In this document: positions 61,794-64,000 of the stretch, one piece after another
How the letters are laid out: each line of letters starts with the position of its first letter
Numbering within the stretch: position 1 is the stretch's first letter
Assembly: GCA_001769805.1 (NCBI GenBank)
Contig: MEPO01000005.1
Span: 10,867-74,866, forward strand
Length of the DNA stretch: 64,000 nucleotides
DNA from: Bdellovibrionales bacterium GWA1_52_35
GTDB lineage: Bacteria > Bdellovibrionota > UBA1018
Direction of reading: 5' to 3'
The notes under the pieces: generated by a model
What the model saw: the letters and a program-made list of their open reading frames with translations, nothing else
What the model was told of the DNA's origin: nothing
Databases searched by the model: none
Position numbers and translations under genes: made by a program

Positions 61794-62507
61794 TTATCCT
61801 ATAGTCTGAATGGCAGTCTGTATGGCGTTTTTTGCGGCATTCTGCTCGGCTTCCTTTTTTGAATTGCCCGTTGCAGTGGCGAGCCTTTTGCCGGAAATCC
61901 GAACTTCCACTTCAAATGTTTTGGCGTGATCCGGGCCTTCGGTCCGGAGCAGATGGTAGGAAGGCGTCACCTTCCAACGTGCCTGAACCATCTCCTGTAG
62001 CTGAGTTTTGTGATCATAGAAAGCCATCAAATCACGTTCTTCAATAAAAAGAGGGGCAAAGAGATGGCGAACGACCGGATAAACCGCATTGAAGCCGCCG
62101 TCGAGATAAACAGCCGCGATCAGGGCTTCCAGCGTGCTGGAAAGGATGGAGGGCTTCTCATTTCCCTTGCTGGCGGCCTCGCCTTTGCCGAGCCGGACAA
62201 AATCCTGAAGACCGACACTTTTCGCGACCCCGGCCAGCGTCCGCTCATTCACGACTGCTGCACGCATCTTTGACAGCTGCCCTTCGTTGGCGTTGGGAAA
62301 TGCTTCCAGAAGAATATCCGAAACCACAAGATCCAGAATGGCATCGCCCAGGAACTCCAGACGCTCATTGTCCCGCATGGCGACAGTTTCATCCTGAAGA
62401 TATTCGTAGCCGTAGGAAGTGTGAGTGAGTGACTGGAGCAGGACCCGGCGATCGCCGAATTCGTAGCCCAAGCGTTCCAGCAACTGTGAGATTTTTTTTT
62501 CGCTCAT
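61794..62507 (-). CDS. rnc: Ribonuclease III
   Basis: 237 residues from the ATG at 62507; a start at 62528 adds seven residues. Cleaves double-stranded RNA, including rRNA precursors. The catalytic signature NERLEFLGDAILDLVVSDIL and STLEALIAAVYLDGG with the second acidic pair are present, followed by a double-stranded RNA-binding domain (KTQLQEMVQARWKVTPSYHL to the end). First gene of the rnc-era-der run. Confidence 0.95.
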   Translation of the reverse strand: MSEKKISQLLERLGYEFGDRRVLLQSLTHTSYGYEYLQDETVAMRDNERLEFLGDAILDLVVSDILLEAFPNANEGQLSKMRAAVVNERTLAGVAKSVGLQDFVRLGKGEAASKGNEKPSILSSTLEALIAAVYLDGGFNAVYPVVRHLFAPLFIEERDLMAFYDHKTQLQEMVQARWKVTPSYHLLRTEGPDHAKTFEVEVRISGKRLATATGNSKKEAEQNAAKNAIQTAIQTIG

Positions 62508-62599
62508 GTGCAAGCAACCCAACTCCATTATCTTACGTTCAACTTCCGCATCAACCGCTGGTTCAACTCGGGCCGGCTCTCGCCCTTGTTCCTGCTATT

Positions 62600-62626
62600 C
62601 TTATAATACCCACCCATTAAAGTCAA
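62600..62626 (-). promoter_or_regulatory. Candidate promoter for the rnc-era-der operon
   Basis: Minus strand: TTGACT (62621-62626), 15 bases, TATAAG (62600-62605). It leaves a leader of about 87 bases before rnc. The spacer is two bases shorter than ideal. A leader of this kind could carry an RNase III autoregulation stem, which I did not identify. Confidence 0.35.
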
Positions 62627-62664
62627 CTAACCCAATTCCACGCAAGCTATTGAAATCATGAAGC

Positions 62665-64000
62665 TTAATAATATCTAAACGTATTATCCTCAACCAGTTT
62701 TCCAATGAATTTGACTTCTCCTGCCGCCCTGTCGACCTGAAGCTCTTCGGGGATGACCGAAACGAGCTGATTTCTTGAAGAAATCCCCCCAACTGGAAAA
62801 TACGTCCGTAGATAGTTATTCGAATAACCCGAGGCCCAGATCTGCTCATCGCTTTTGCGATTGGCAGGCGGACGGCACCGGCTCTCCACCAGGATTTTTG
62901 AGAGCGGTATCTGCTCTTGCCTGCACTGTTCCAGAACGGCTTTTCCGTGGGCTTCCAGACGGTTCAGACTCAATTCACTCAGCCGCCGGGCTCTCTCGAC
63001 CCTCTCCTGCTGAGGAACAACTCCGGGGAGCCGGGTGGCTGGCGTCCCAGCACGCTCGCTATAGGGGAAAATATGGAGACGGCTCCAAGGGAGATCCTTC
63101 AGGGCGGCAAGCCCTGCCTCAAACCGCTCTGCGGTTTCCCCGGGGAATCCGGTAATCACGTCCATACCGACGAAAGCCCCCCCTACAGGTGCTGCCAGGG
63201 AAGCGATTGCTTCCAGAGCCGTCCGGACTTCTGCAAGTCCATAACGCCGCTTCATGAGTTTAAGAACAGGCTCGCTGGCACTCTGGAGAGAAACGTGGAA
63301 ATGAGGGCAAAGCCGCTCTTCAGAACGCAGCAATTTCAAAAGGCGTGGCGTGATCTCAGTCGGATCCAAAGACCCGATGCGAATACGCGCACGACGGGTC
63401 TCACGCAGAATCCGCTCCAGGAGAGATTCAAGGCTCCGATCCTGTCCATCCTCAGGAAAATCAGAACCATAATCACCAATATTGGTTCCGGTAATGATGA
63501 TTTCCTGGAACCCATTCGCTTCCATGGTTCTGATGTTGGCAAGCACCCGATCCGCATCCAGACTCCGTGCCGGCCCGCGTCCGTAGGGAATCACGCAGTA
63601 GGTGCAAAAAGAATTGCAACCTTCCTGAATTTTCATGAATGCGCGAGTCTTGGTGGAACCTGGATCAAAGGGAGGCGCCTCCACGGAAACTCCGGGCCAC
63701 TCCCGATCCAGGGGATGGCGCGAAGCCATTTCTGTATAACCTTTGAGCGATGCATCCAGGAGCTCTTGACTGTCCTGGGCTGGCGCTGCGGTCCTCTCCT
63801 CCCATTTTTTCAGAATCATTTCTACAAGTCTGGGCTTGTCACGATTTCCGATCAAATAACTGATGCCCTTGGACTCTGCGAGCCGTTCGGGATCGATTTC
63901 AGCCGCGCAGCCGGTGACGACGATCATTGCGGAGGGATGTGCACGATGCAATCGCGCAGCTATTTTCCGGGTCTGTCGGTCAGCCTCGTCCGTGACCGTG
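62665..64000 (-). CDS. mtaB: tRNA t6A37 methylthiotransferase MtaB, N-terminus outside the window
   Basis: Adds the methylthio group to t6A37 of tRNAs. The gene runs off the right edge; the visible part starts TVTDEADRQTRK, which in the family directly follows the first Cys of the N-terminal cluster. VVTGCAAEIDPE carries another cluster Cys. The radical-SAM motif C-x3-C-x2-C is CNSFCTYC in EGCNSFCTYCVIPYGRG. The C-terminal TRAM-like part is present (LSKILVESRCRP, VDRAAGEVKFIGKLV). Assigned to MtaB over MiaB/RimO by the NTCTVT-type start and GRGPARSL segment. Confidence 0.9.
   Translation of the reverse strand, partial: TVTDEADRQTRKIAARLHRAHPSAMIVVTGCAAEIDPERLAESKGISYLIGNRDKPRLVEMILKKWEERTAAPAQDSQELLDASLKGYTEMASRHPLDREWPGVSVEAPPFDPGSTKTRAFMKIQEGCNSFCTYCVIPYGRGPARSLDADRVLANIRTMEANGFQEIIITGTNIGDYGSDFPEDGQDRSLESLLERILRETRRARIRIGSLDPTEITPRLLKLLRSEERLCPHFHVSLQSASEPVLKLMKRRYGLAEVRTALEAIASLAAPVGGAFVGMDVITGFPGETAERFEAGLAALKDLPWSRLHIFPYSERAGTPATRLPGVVPQQERVERARRLSELSLNRLEAHGKAVLEQCRQEQIPLSKILVESRCRPPANRKSDEQIWASGYSNNYLRTYFPVGGISSRNQLVSVIPEELQVDRAAGEVKFIGKLVEDNTFRYY

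Overview
The window is a gene-dense bacterial chromosome segment (about 60 protein genes, no rRNA, tRNA or CRISPR seen). Gene content is Gram-negative: TolC and BamB homologues, outer-membrane barrels and many exported proteins. Housekeeping genes (carAB, metG, rnc-era-der, pgsA, mtaB) sit among many exported or lipobox proteins of unknown function. A DUF6178-type protein, a PPi-type phosphofructokinase, a split-type methylmalonyl-CoA mutase, small one-heme cytochromes and CHASE2-cyclase signalling together suggest a member of the old Deltaproteobacteria/Bdellovibrionota range. That placement is inference; no rRNA is present to confirm it.

Layout. 1-8.9 kb: end of a Pro-rich secreted repeat protein, a TolC-like protein, a 900-residue FN3/DNRLRE surface protein, and a run of exported proteins (YwqK/MORN plus a beta-rich domain, DUF1566 lipoprotein, HExxH lipoprotein, membrane-anchored protein). 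8.9-16.2 kb: DUF6178 protein, mini-cytochrome, MFS/ankyrin/aldehyde dehydrogenase operon, NapH-type ferredoxin. 16.4-21.9 kb: unknown exported proteins with a TPR-double-winged-helix regulator and an exported trypsin-like protease. 22.4-27.7 kb: carAB, an exported tyrosine phosphatase, a second mini-cytochrome. 27.8-32.6 kb, minus strand: metG-pfp, an OB-fold exported protein, STAS and receiver-like proteins. 32.7-38.2 kb: GH13 enzyme, lipoprotein, zinc-finger protein with a duplicated domain, coiled-coil-Hsp20 fusion. 38.2-38.8 kb: the only long non-coding gap. 38.8-46.3 kb: START-like/PilZ/phasin-like operon, pgsA, then cyclase-Usp-PLD operon. 46.4-50.6 kb: lipocalin-like protein and a roughly 1000-residue exported protein built from Cys-pair modules. 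50.6-54 kb: BamB, YfgM-like TPR protein, two outer-membrane barrels. 54-62.5 kb: a probable long operon rnc-era-der-carboxyltransferase-biotin carboxylase-BCCP-methylmalonyl-CoA mutase. 62.7-64 kb: mtaB, running off the right edge.

How the genes fit together. The right-hand operon joins rRNA processing and ribosome-assembly GTPases to propionyl-CoA carboxylation and methylmalonyl-CoA isomerisation (propionate to succinyl-CoA), but the B12-binding mutase subunit, the epimerase and the mutase chaperone are not in the window. BamB and the YfgM-like protein, often next to der, are here split from it by two barrel genes and the propionyl-CoA genes. Several genes have a promoter-like -35/-10 pair ending 5-8 bases before a start codon that has no Shine-Dalgarno, suggesting leaderless mRNAs. 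The most novel-looking elements are the Cys-pair repeat protein, the exported-protein/regulator/protease operon, the coiled-coil-Hsp20 fusion and the three-module HSD-C-SS protein at the left edge.
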